From CAYFVR01 sp046541515 (GTDB lineage Bacteria; Desulfobacterota; Desulfobacteria; Desulfobacterales; Desulfococcaceae): DNA of 64,000 bases. Under the pieces are notes generated by a model. The model ran no database searches. It was not told the origin of the DNA and was given only the letters and a program-made list of their open reading frames with translations. Of the stretch, positions 53,476 through 61,824 are shown in pieces. The stretch's first letter is position 1; every line of letters starts with the position of its first letter. The DNA lies in assembly GCA_046541515.1 (NCBI GenBank), contig JBKHDD010000003.1, positions 19,678 through 83,677 on the forward strand. The letters run 5' to 3'. A program made the position numbers and the translations under genes.

Positions 53476-53545
53476 CGATCCCTCTCCGGACGCCGGGACC
53501 CCGACGACGCGCCAGTTTCTCGCAGGTTCGGACAAATCTTCGAAT

Positions 53546-56467
53546 TCACGTCCCCTCCTCCCCAATCCCCTTCCGGACCGGCCGCTCCATGTCGTCGGGC
53601 TCGCGGACTTCCACTTCGATCCACTCTTCGTCGGGATCGCCGGTGGCGGCGAGGAAAAGGCGGGAATCGGGTTCGGACAGATGTTCGGGGACCAGGGCGG
53701 TGCCCATGGCGGCGCGGATGTCCGGATGGAACCGGCAAAGACAGACCCGGCCCGCGGGACGGCCGTCGTCCACCACCACCGAGCCTTCGGGGGGGACCGG
53801 ACCGTTCACGTAGCCGCGAAAGAAGACCCGCTTGATCCGGCCCGGCTCGTCCATGGCGCGGCGCCAGGCGGCCTCGCCCAGCGGCCGGGGCGTGGTTCGT
53901 TCAATGCCCCAGAGTTTTCCCAAGCGAAGGTCCACCAGCGTGGCGCGGAAGTCCGACTCCCGCTCCAAATCGATGCCGCCCCTGCGCAGTCGAAGGGTTC
54001 CGGCGGCCAAATGACCGAAGGGTCGAATCCCCATTTCGGCGCCGGCGTCCATGATCCGGTCCCAGACCGCCGCGGTCCAGGATGACGGAACATGGATGTC
54101 GTAGGAGGGAACCGCCAAGGCGTCGGTGCGGAGAATCCGGGCGGGGACGGTTTCCTCCAGCGACACCCGCCGATAGCCCATGACCGGAAGCGCCGCGGCG
54201 GATACATTTTGGCGGGTCAGCCGTTGCAGCACGGTCTCCGCCGCCGCCCCCGCCAGCGTCAGCGTCCCCAGGGCGTCGGTCAAATCGACCACGTGAAATG
54301 GCGGACAGTCCGTCGGGGCATGTTCCCGAATCCAGCTTTCAAACCGGTCCGCCCGCTCCGGGCGGGTGGTCACGAAAAAATCGTCTCGGTCGTGGCGGGC
54401 GATTTCGCCGACGTCCAGGGGATACCCCTCGGGATGGCACATGGCCGCCGTCGCGGCGTCGCCGATTTTCAGCGGCGCCAGGTTGTTGACGTAGATCCGG
54501 TGCAAGGCGGTCAAGGCCCCGGGGCCAAAGACCCGGAATTTGCCCCGGGCCGAGGCGTCCATCAATCCCGCCGCCGCCCGCAGGGCCGCCAGCTCGTCGG
54601 CGGCCTGGGGATCGGCGCCGAACCGGGCGGGCGCCAGCCAGTCGCCCACCCGGGCGGGCAGAACCCCCGAAGCCGTCATCTGTTCCACCAGCGGGGTGCG
54701 CCGCACCGGGTCCCTCCGGCCGGCGGCCAGCGTTCCCGCCCGGGGCGGCGCGGCCGGCGAGGCGGCCGAGGCCGGTTTCACCGCGTCCGGCGGAAGCCCG
54801 CCGGCCCAGGCCAAGGCTCTCCGGAAGCCGTCGTCGGCCAGCCCCGCATTTCCCGCCGCCTTGCCGCGAGTCAGCCAGCTTAAGGCGATTTCCGGATGAT
54901 CGATTCCGGCTCGCCCGGCCCGGACGAGATCGGCCAGGTCCAGATCTTCCGCCGGCCGCACATAGGCCAGATTGGATTTCATCTCGTCCCAGCGGGCGGA
55001 AAAGTCCCCGGCGGAAACCGCCGACGGTTTGGCAAGGCGAAGGCGCTCTCCGGCCGCGTCCGCGCCCAAATCCCGGGCCGCCTCCAGTCCGGCCATGCGG
55101 CCGGAATATTCCAGGCCGACGGACGATTCGACGCCCAGCAGCCCGCCGGCGGCGTAGATCCCCGCGGGCGGATTCGCCGGACGCCATTCCTCCGCGTCGG
55201 CCGCCCATTCCCGGTCGGTCCCCGCCGCCGAAAGCAGCTCGTCGGCCGGGGCGGCTCCGGCGGAGGCAATGAGCAGATCGGCGGAGTAGCGGCTGCCCTC
55301 GCCTCGCCCCACCGGGGCCAGCTCCACCTCCTTCACCCGCTTGTTTCCGGTCACCGACCGGGGAATCCAGCCGGGGAGAAACGGCAAATCCCTTTCCAGC
55401 AGCGCCAGCCGAAGGTTTGAATCGGCCCCGCCGGTCCGGCGGTCGGCCACGGCCAAAATGGGCAGGCCCAATTCGTGAAGGCCCAAGACGGCCTGGAGCC
55501 CGGCGTCGTCGGCCACCGCGGCCACCGCCTTTTTTCCCGGCATGATTCCGTACAGCCGGGCCAACTGACAGGCCGCATCGGGACTGATCACCCCCGGCCG
55601 GTCGTTGTTTTCGAAAACCGGGAACCGCTCCCGGCGGCCGGTGGCCACCACGATCCGCCGGGCAAATATCCGAAGCCGACGTTCGTGGAACAACCGCCCC
55701 TCGCCGCCGGACTGAACGGCCCGGACGGTTCCCTCCGGCGCCACCGAATGGACCACGGTGTCCGGGAAAATCCGTACGTCGGCCATTTCGTCCAGTTTAC
55801 GGGCCAAATCCCCGGCCCGCCGATACATCGGCGGCTCCGGGCCGTAATCGCCCCCCCGCCAGAGAAAATGGCCCCCCAGCCGGGGATTCCGATCCAGCAG
55901 AATCACCCGGACGCCGGATTCGGCGGCGGCCAGGGCGGCCGTCATCCCGGCGGGACCGCCGCCCACCACGCAAACCTCGCAGTGAAGGTAGGCGGCGTCC
56001 AAAAGCTCCCGGAACCGAAAGGCCGGGTCCAGCCGGGCGGCCGCGGAGACCGGCCGACGCCTGCCGACCAGGGGCAGCGACTCCAGGTTGAAAGGCGGTT
56101 CCGGAAACCGGTCCGCAAACCGGCGAAGCCGCGCCCTAAGGGGCCCGGCCTCCCAAAATTTGGGACCTTGGGGAACCACGGTCATGCCCGGTTGAAGTCG
56201 GGTGGTTTCCGCGGAAAAATCGGGCGCGCCGTTCACGGCGACCCGAAGCCGTCCATCGGCGTCGTCCAGGCTCCAAATCCCCCGGCGCCGCCCGGTGCGC
56301 ATGCTTCGCGCAACCGCCAGAATGCCGTTCCGGTACAGCGCGGTGGCGATGGTGTCTCCCGCGTATCCCCGGTGCCAGCCCATGCCGAAGCGGAACCGGA
56401 TTTTCCGGGCGGGGTCCACCCAGCGGGTGGGGAGCTGTTCCAGCGTTCTATTTTTGCCGCCAATCAT
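53546..56467 (-). CDS. Sarcosine oxidase alpha-subunit-like oxidoreductase/aminomethyltransferase
   Basis: 973 residues. N-terminal segment HRGYAGDTIATALYRNGI (Fer2-like SoxA fold), then FAD/NAD domain VCVVGGGPAGMTAALAAAESG near 160, VVATGRRERFPVFENNDRPGV and GIYAAGGLLGVESSVGLEYSG, and from about 600 to the end a GcvT-like folate domain (LVEQMTASGVL, LMDASARGKFRVFGPGALTAL, GYPLDVGEIARHDRDDFFV). This is the SoxA order. It oxidatively demethylates an N-methyl amino acid and passes the methyl to tetrahydrofolate. Starts by ATGA overlap with the B-like gene. Confidence 0.88.
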   Translation of the reverse strand: MIGGKNRTLEQLPTRWVDPARKIRFRFGMGWHRGYAGDTIATALYRNGILAVARSMRTGRRRGIWSLDDADGRLRVAVNGAPDFSAETTRLQPGMTVVPQGPKFWEAGPLRARLRRFADRFPEPPFNLESLPLVGRRRPVSAAARLDPAFRFRELLDAAYLHCEVCVVGGGPAGMTAALAAAESGVRVILLDRNPRLGGHFLWRGGDYGPEPPMYRRAGDLARKLDEMADVRIFPDTVVHSVAPEGTVRAVQSGGEGRLFHERRLRIFARRIVVATGRRERFPVFENNDRPGVISPDAACQLARLYGIMPGKKAVAAVADDAGLQAVLGLHELGLPILAVADRRTGGADSNLRLALLERDLPFLPGWIPRSVTGNKRVKEVELAPVGRGEGSRYSADLLIASAGAAPADELLSAAGTDREWAADAEEWRPANPPAGIYAAGGLLGVESSVGLEYSGRMAGLEAARDLGADAAGERLRLAKPSAVSAGDFSARWDEMKSNLAYVRPAEDLDLADLVRAGRAGIDHPEIALSWLTRGKAAGNAGLADDGFRRALAWAGGLPPDAVKPASAASPAAPPRAGTLAAGRRDPVRRTPLVEQMTASGVLPARVGDWLAPARFGADPQAADELAALRAAAGLMDASARGKFRVFGPGALTALHRIYVNNLAPLKIGDAATAAMCHPEGYPLDVGEIARHDRDDFFVTTRPERADRFESWIREHAPTDCPPFHVVDLTDALGTLTLAGAAAETVLQRLTRQNVSAAALPVMGYRRVSLEETVPARILRTDALAVPSYDIHVPSSWTAAVWDRIMDAGAEMGIRPFGHLAAGTLRLRRGGIDLERESDFRATLVDLRLGKLWGIERTTPRPLGEAAWRRAMDEPGRIKRVFFRGYVNGPVPPEGSVVVDDGRPAGRVCLCRFHPDIRAAMGTALVPEHLSEPDSRLFLAATGDPDEEWIEVEVREPDDMERPVRKGIGEEGT

Positions 56468-57717
56468 GCGGTGGTTTCCGAAGGGGGAAAGGCGCCGGCG
56501 GCATCGTCGGGAGGGTTGGCGGAATTCGGCGCGGAATGCCGGGGTTTTCCCATGAAGCGGGAAAGGGAGAAGGGCGCGAGCGATTCGGGCTTGCGGCCCG
56601 TGGCCATGAAATCGGCCAGCCGCCGGCCGGTGAGCGGCCCGGGCTGGAACCCCAGGCCGCCCCAGCCGCAGTCGATGAAAAGCCCTTTGGCCGCCACATT
56701 GCCGTCCACGATGGGCCGCCCGTCCGGGGTCCGGTCCACCCGGCCCGCCCATCGCCGGGGAAAGGCCACGCCGGCCAGACAAGGCAGAATCTCCACGGCG
56801 GAGGCGGCCAAGTCTTCGGGAACGGTCTCCGAAGGGGACCGGCCCAGGGAATCCGGCGGGAGGGAGCCGGTTCGGCCGCCCAGCCAGATTTCCCCGGCAT
56901 AACTTTGCGCGGCGGCCAGGCCGTACCGGTCGGAAATCAGCGCCACTTCCAGCAACGGCTGAATCGGCCAGCCCGCCAGGGCGGAAATTTGTTCGTTCCC
57001 CAACGGAAGGGAAACGCCCACGGAGCGGACCAGTTCGGCGCTGCCCGTCCCGGCGGCCACCAGAACCCTTGGCGTCCGGATCGGCCCGGCGGCGGTTTCC
57101 ACCGACACCACCCGGCCGCCCCGGACGGTGATTTCCCGGACCGCCACGCCTTCGCCAATGGCGACGCCCTTTCCGGCCGCATCCCGGGCCAGTTCCCAAA
57201 TCGCCCGGTCGGCCCGGATCACGCCGCCGGACCGATGATACAATCCGCCGGAAACCGGATGACGCGGCCGGTCGGTCACGTCCAGGGCCGGGACCAGCTC
57301 CCGGCAGGCCAGCGGGTCCAGGAGGGCGGTTTTCAGCCCCATCAACCGGCCGGCGACGGCCCGGGACCGCATTTCGGCCATTTCCGCGGGACCGTGGGCC
57401 AGGCTCAACAACCCGCAGGGATAAAACAACTCGGTCAGGCGGCGTTTTCCCAGCAGCCCGCGCCAGAGTTCCAGTTCTTCGCCGTCGCCGGTCAAATCCT
57501 GAGACGACGGGGGATCGGCCCGGAGAATCCCCAGGCTGCGGCCGGAATTCCCGCAGCCGATCCATCCGGCCTCCAGCAGGGCCACCGGCCGCATTTGCCG
57601 GGATTCGGCCAGAAAATAGGCGGTCGACAGGCCGTGGACCCCGCCCCCGACAATGACCGCTTCGGCTTCCGCCGGCGGCGGGACCGATTCCCAGGCCCGT
57701 ATGGGTTTTCCGAACAT
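56464..57717 (-). CDS. Sarcosine oxidase beta-subunit-like FAD oxidoreductase (DAO family)
   Basis: 417 residues. EAVIVGGGVHGLSTAYFLAES is the N-terminal dinucleotide motif, ALLEAGWIGCGNSGRSLGIL follows as in SoxB, and FIDCGWGGLGFQPGPLTGRRLADFM is the C-terminal FAD contact. Oxidises the C-N bond of an N-methyl amino acid such as sarcosine. First gene of the B-A-G unit. The last 40 residues are variable. The small delta subunit gene usually between B and A is absent. Confidence 0.85.
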   Translation of the reverse strand: MFGKPIRAWESVPPPAEAEAVIVGGGVHGLSTAYFLAESRQMRPVALLEAGWIGCGNSGRSLGILRADPPSSQDLTGDGEELELWRGLLGKRRLTELFYPCGLLSLAHGPAEMAEMRSRAVAGRLMGLKTALLDPLACRELVPALDVTDRPRHPVSGGLYHRSGGVIRADRAIWELARDAAGKGVAIGEGVAVREITVRGGRVVSVETAAGPIRTPRVLVAAGTGSAELVRSVGVSLPLGNEQISALAGWPIQPLLEVALISDRYGLAAAQSYAGEIWLGGRTGSLPPDSLGRSPSETVPEDLAASAVEILPCLAGVAFPRRWAGRVDRTPDGRPIVDGNVAAKGLFIDCGWGGLGFQPGPLTGRRLADFMATGRKPESLAPFSLSRFMGKPRHSAPNSANPPDDAAGAFPPSETTA

Positions 57718-57972
57718 GTACGCCCTTTTTCCCGCGCCCCCGCGCCGGTTTGGAGATAGAAAAAGATTGGAAAAGCCGGTTTTCGTTCTACGGCAGTTTG
57801 ACGTTTTTGACTTGGAAATCAAGTCTTCCCGTCCGGAAAATCTCCCCTGCCCCCGTTGCCAAAAAGGGAAAACGGCGGTCCGGGCCGGCCGCCAAAACAA
57901 AAAGGGGAAACCGGCCGGATTCCAACATTGGCCCGTTTCGGAGACCGGGAGTTTGCGCTTGGCGCGTTCGGA

Positions 57973-60195
57973 TCATTCCGCTTCGACGATTTCCGGCTCC
58001 CGCCCGACGAAACGCCGCAACGGCCGAAAGAACTTGTCCCGCCCGCCCAACGTCGGGCCGGGAATCCGCAGAGAGGCGCCTTCCGGGCCGCGCCGCCATC
58101 GCCCGCCGGACAACATTCCATGGCCGCCGAACCGGCCGGTTTCTTCGGTCAGAAAAACCGCGTCCACGCCCCGGGGGCGGCCTTCCCACAGCACATCCGC
58201 AACCGTTTGACCGCTTTCCGGGGAATCGCCCAATCGCGCCAGCCAGAGCCGGTCGGCGGCGGCCATCAGCCAGAGGTCGCCCTCCGAAACCGTTTCGTCG
58301 TTGTCATCGGCCGTTTCGCCCGCCGGAAGATCGATCCGGACATCCCGATACAAGAAAAGGACGGGCTCATCGGAAGGAAATAGGCCGAGGAGAGCCCGGG
58401 CCACGTCGGGCTTCACCCGGCGCTCCGGCGAATCGGGGCCGAGCCGCTCCGCCAGATGATTCACAAAGGCCCGGTCCATTCGTTTGACCAGCGACTTCAG
58501 GTCTTTGTGCCGGAAATGCCGAGCGGTGTTTTCCCGCACTTCCTCTTCCCCCCGGCCAAAGGGAAACACCCGGACACAGAGATCAATCAAATCTTCCAAA
58601 AACGGGTCCAGGAGGGGGCCGTCGGGATCCAGTCCGGGATAGTCGAACATCATGGGCGGTTCGGCAGCCAAAGTTTGAACCCGTCGATCCATCGCTTCCG
58701 GCCCGGCGGCTTCGGCCAGCAGCCGGGCGCAGCGGCTTTCCGCCAGCGCCCCGGCCAAGCGGTCCGCAGGGAACCGCTTGACGTCCATCAAAAATCCGGC
58801 CAAGCAGCGCAGGGCGTCCGCGGCCTGTTCCGCCTCGAGCGGGGCGGGGACGTCCAAATCCACCCGCAGCCGGACGCCCAAACGGTTTTCCGCGGCCTGG
58901 GCCCATTTTTCCGCAGTCTGGGCCGGCGCGTCGACATGCTTGGCGAGAAAGGCTTCGAGCCGCTCGGCCACCCCCTGCCGCTCCGCAAGGGAGAGAGCCC
59001 CCCGGCAGTCGAAATCTTCCGGCCGGGCGCTTCGGCCGGCGGCCACGCAGCGGTACAAAAAGACCCGATCGTATTCCGAACGAAGCCGCAGCCGCCCGAT
59101 TTCGTTGAGCGCATCCCGCAGGATGGTCCGGTTCAACGGGACCCGGCGAAGAAGATCGGTGAGTTCCACGCCATAGATCCAGTCCGGCTCCCGGCGACGA
59201 AAATCGCCGCCGAAGATGCCGGCGGCCTCCCCGCCGATGATAAAGGACAGGTCGAACAGCAGCCCCAGGGCGTATCGCTCCATCACGTGGCTGGAAAATT
59301 TCCGGGCGCCGTAAATGGCCCCCTCCTGAACGGCGATCCAGCCAACCGCCGTAACCGGGTTGGAGGATATGGCCAACCGGCCGGCCCACCGAAGGGACTG
59401 GGTTTTGTCGATAAACGGCTTCCAATCCCGATACAGGCTGTACAGTTTGACCCCTTTTTGGATTTTTTCGTACATCCCCCGCAGATTCTGCCGCTTGAGC
59501 TTGAGGGGAAGCCCGTCCAGCACCACCAGCATCTGGAGGGAAGCCCGGCCCAGGGAACGAAAGAGTTGCTCGATGCTGGTTTCCAGCAGGGGATGTTGGG
59601 ATTCCGGGTTGTAGACCCGGGCCACCGATTCGAACAGGTCGATGATGTCCGCCGACATTCGTTCCCGGCGGAACGCGCCGTCGGCGTAGTATTCCCCATG
59701 CTTGATCCGGTCGAAGATGCGGTCGGTCCGCTCGCGGACCACTTCCAGGGCGGCCAGGTCTTTTCGGCGCAAGGCTTCCGGGTCCGGCTCGTGGGAGTCC
59801 GGATCGGCGGAAAGGTTGGCGTCGAACGATCCCCCGGGAAATTCCATCCATTCGTGAAAGCGAGTCAGCCGGTCGGCCAGATCGGCCTCCCGCCGCTCCA
59901 GAAGGCGGGTTCGCCGCTCCAGCTCGGCCCGAACGGCGGTGCGTTCGGCCTCGAATTCCTTTCGGCGGTCCCGCAGAAGGGCGCGCTCGGCACGAAGCGC
60001 CTCTCGCTCCGCCTCGGCCAGCCGCCCGGCGTCCCGAAACAGCCATCCGGCGGACAGAAAGGCCGGCAATGCGCTCAGGGAAAGGATGACCCGAAAAACG
60101 GGAGCCAGCTCGGGAAGGGCCAGTCCGAGGGCCAAAACCAGGCACCCCGCCCCGGCGGCCAGCCCGGCCGGCAGACGCAATCCGACGCCGATCAT
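57973..60195 (-). CDS. Membrane-anchored 740-residue protein of unknown function
   Basis: No family recognised. Two hydrophobic helices (LAAGAGCLVLALGLAL and VILSLSALPAFLSAGWLF) are followed by a coiled coil (about residues 55-110, rich in AEREALRAERALL-type heptads). A long helical cytoplasmic part follows with VARVYNPESQHPLLETSIEQ, LQMLVVLDGLPLK and LLFDLSFIIGGEAAGIFGGD; the middle contains further hydrophobic stretches. The end is basic and the 3' third is Asp/Glu-rich. Its ATG overlaps the stop of a diguanylate cyclase gene, suggesting a joint function. Confidence 0.8.
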   Translation of the reverse strand: MIGVGLRLPAGLAAGAGCLVLALGLALPELAPVFRVILSLSALPAFLSAGWLFRDAGRLAEAEREALRAERALLRDRRKEFEAERTAVRAELERRTRLLERREADLADRLTRFHEWMEFPGGSFDANLSADPDSHEPDPEALRRKDLAALEVVRERTDRIFDRIKHGEYYADGAFRRERMSADIIDLFESVARVYNPESQHPLLETSIEQLFRSLGRASLQMLVVLDGLPLKLKRQNLRGMYEKIQKGVKLYSLYRDWKPFIDKTQSLRWAGRLAISSNPVTAVGWIAVQEGAIYGARKFSSHVMERYALGLLFDLSFIIGGEAAGIFGGDFRRREPDWIYGVELTDLLRRVPLNRTILRDALNEIGRLRLRSEYDRVFLYRCVAAGRSARPEDFDCRGALSLAERQGVAERLEAFLAKHVDAPAQTAEKWAQAAENRLGVRLRVDLDVPAPLEAEQAADALRCLAGFLMDVKRFPADRLAGALAESRCARLLAEAAGPEAMDRRVQTLAAEPPMMFDYPGLDPDGPLLDPFLEDLIDLCVRVFPFGRGEEEVRENTARHFRHKDLKSLVKRMDRAFVNHLAERLGPDSPERRVKPDVARALLGLFPSDEPVLFLYRDVRIDLPAGETADDNDETVSEGDLWLMAAADRLWLARLGDSPESGQTVADVLWEGRPRGVDAVFLTEETGRFGGHGMLSGGRWRRGPEGASLRIPGPTLGGRDKFFRPLRRFVGREPEIVEAE

Positions 60196-60794
60196 TCCCG
60201 ATTCTCCGGGGGCCCGTCGTCCTGGGGATTTTCCCGGTTTCGCTCTCGCAAGAGCGCGCCCTGCACCGCCGAAAGCAGCCGTTCCGAGGAATGGCCGCCC
60301 CGGAAGACCACCGACCCGATGCAGATATCCACCGGGAAACGCTCGTCCCCGCAACGGACCGGTTCTCGGCCGACGGCGGCGCGAACCCGCTGGAACATCG
60401 CCCGAAGGTCGACGGCCCCCACGCCGGGCGCCAGGATTAAAAATTCGTCTCCCCCCACCCGGCCGACCCGGTCGTAGACGCGCAATACGTCGCCGATGCG
60501 ACCCGCCACGGCGGCCAGCACCGTTTCGACGCAGCGCGGCCCCAGCCGCCGGCCAATATGTCGAAAACCAGAAATATCCGCGAGGCCGACCCCCAGCGGG
60601 CGTCCTTCCCGCTGGGTTCGGGACATTTCCACCTGGAGCCGATCCAGAATCCCCTCGCGGTTCATGACGCCGGCGATCGGATCGAACCGGGCGGCCAAAT
60701 GCCACCGCTCCTGCATTTCAATGATGGCGATCAGCTCTTCCCGCGAAGCCCGCGAATAATCCAATTTTATTCTCCGTTCATTTTCATCGCTCAA
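60192..60794 (-). CDS. GGDEF diguanylate cyclase
   Basis: About 200 residues. RFDPIAGVMNREGILDRL starts the domain, LADISGFRHIGRRLG binds metal, and RVYDRVGRVGGDEFLILAPG holds the inhibitory RxxD site five residues before an intact GGDEF. It should make c-di-GMP with product inhibition. No sensor domain except a short N-terminal helix. Start uncertain: TTG at 60794 has a GGGGA site; an ATG at 60920 adds 42 unconserved residues. Confidence 0.88.
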   Translation of the reverse strand: MSDENERRIKLDYSRASREELIAIIEMQERWHLAARFDPIAGVMNREGILDRLQVEMSRTQREGRPLGVGLADISGFRHIGRRLGPRCVETVLAAVAGRIGDVLRVYDRVGRVGGDEFLILAPGVGAVDLRAMFQRVRAAVGREPVRCGDERFPVDICIGSVVFRGGHSSERLLSAVQGALLRERNRENPQDDGPPENRE

Positions 60795-61175
60795 AGTTTC
60801 CCCGCCCGCGAGCCGGTTCGTCGCCGTTGGGAATCGGGACGCGAAACGGGGGCGACGCCTGGGGAGAGGAGGCTCCCTTTCGGCTTTGCAAGGAGTCCAT
60901 CCTGATCGGCGCGCCGTCATCAGAATGACCCGGCCGAACCGTTTTCCGACCGGGTTCCGATCGGGCTGGGGCGGGTTGGCGTCGCGTCCGTTCCGCGGCC
61001 GGCCCGTCTGAAATCGGCCACGAAGGTGAGCGGGGCCCCCTCCTTCTCGTATCTCGTATAATGAATCTTCTTCGGCTTTTCAAGTCTTGGAATCCTCCCG
61101 GATAAGCGAAGCCGGTTTCGCATCCCGGCCGAATTCTATAAAGTCGCAACATAATTTAGTCTTGGCAAATAGAAT

Positions 61176-61204
61176 TTGACAAAACACGAAATCGATCGTA
61201 GAAA
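61176..61204 (+). promoter_or_regulatory. Putative feoAB promoter
   Basis: TTGACA (61176-61181), 17 bases, TAGAAA (61199-61204), about 60 bases before the feoA ribosome site. I see no convincing Fur or DtxR box. The remaining upstream region (60795-61175) holds nothing else recognisable. Confidence 0.5.
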
Positions 61205-61272
61205 TTTGGCTGCTTGGTTTTCATGGAAATTTGTCGCCAACCCATTTGAAATCGGAAGGAGCAAGGGGTTCC

Positions 61273-61824
61273 ATGGTTCTGGCCGAAGTTCCCGTCGGGA
61301 AACGGGTGAAGATTCTTGCCGCCAACTGCGGCCGACGCTTTCAGTCCCGCCTCGCCGACCTGGGCTTGTTGCCCGGGGCCGAGGTTCAGGTGGTCGACAA
61401 CGTTCCCGGCCGCCCGCTGGTGGTTTCGCTAAACGGCAGCCGGCTCGCCCTTTGCGGCAAAATGGCCGGAAAAATCCCCATCAACGGAAACGGCGACGAA
61501 AACCCCGCCTGCCCCCGCCGTCCCGCCTGCAAGGAACTTCCCGACGCCTGTCCCGGCGGCCCCGGCCCGGCCGGCCCATGTCGGGGAAATCACATCTGCC
61601 TTCGCCAAATGCAGGTGAACCAGAAGGGAATCATCCGTTGCGTGCGCGCCAAGGGCGAACTCGGCCGCCGCATTCGGGACATGGGCCTGGTCCCCAACAC
61701 CGAGGTCACCGTTGTGGGACGGGCGCCGCTCAAGGACCCCGTGGCGCTCCGCCTGCGGGACTTCACCCTCACCCTCCGCAACAATGAAGCCGATTTTATC
61801 ACGGTAGAGGTTTCCGGTGGCTGA
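61273..61824 (+). CDS. feoA: FeoA protein with two FeoA domains and a Cys-rich linker
   Basis: 183 residues, about twice the usual 75-85. Domain 1 (about 1-70) has LADLGLLPGAEVQVVDNVPG and LALCGKMAGKI; domain 2 (about 112-183) has IRDMGLVPNTEVTVVGRAPLKDP and ITVEV. Between them is a linker with six Cys (CPRRPACKELPDACPGG, PCRGNHIC). FeoA is the SH3-like cytosolic partner of the FeoB ferrous iron transporter. AAGGAG precedes the ATG; its end overlaps feoB by eight bases. Confidence 0.92.
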   Translation: MVLAEVPVGKRVKILAANCGRRFQSRLADLGLLPGAEVQVVDNVPGRPLVVSLNGSRLALCGKMAGKIPINGNGDENPACPRRPACKELPDACPGGPGPAGPCRGNHICLRQMQVNQKGIIRCVRAKGELGRRIRDMGLVPNTEVTVVGRAPLKDPVALRLRDFTLTLRNNEADFITVEVSGG

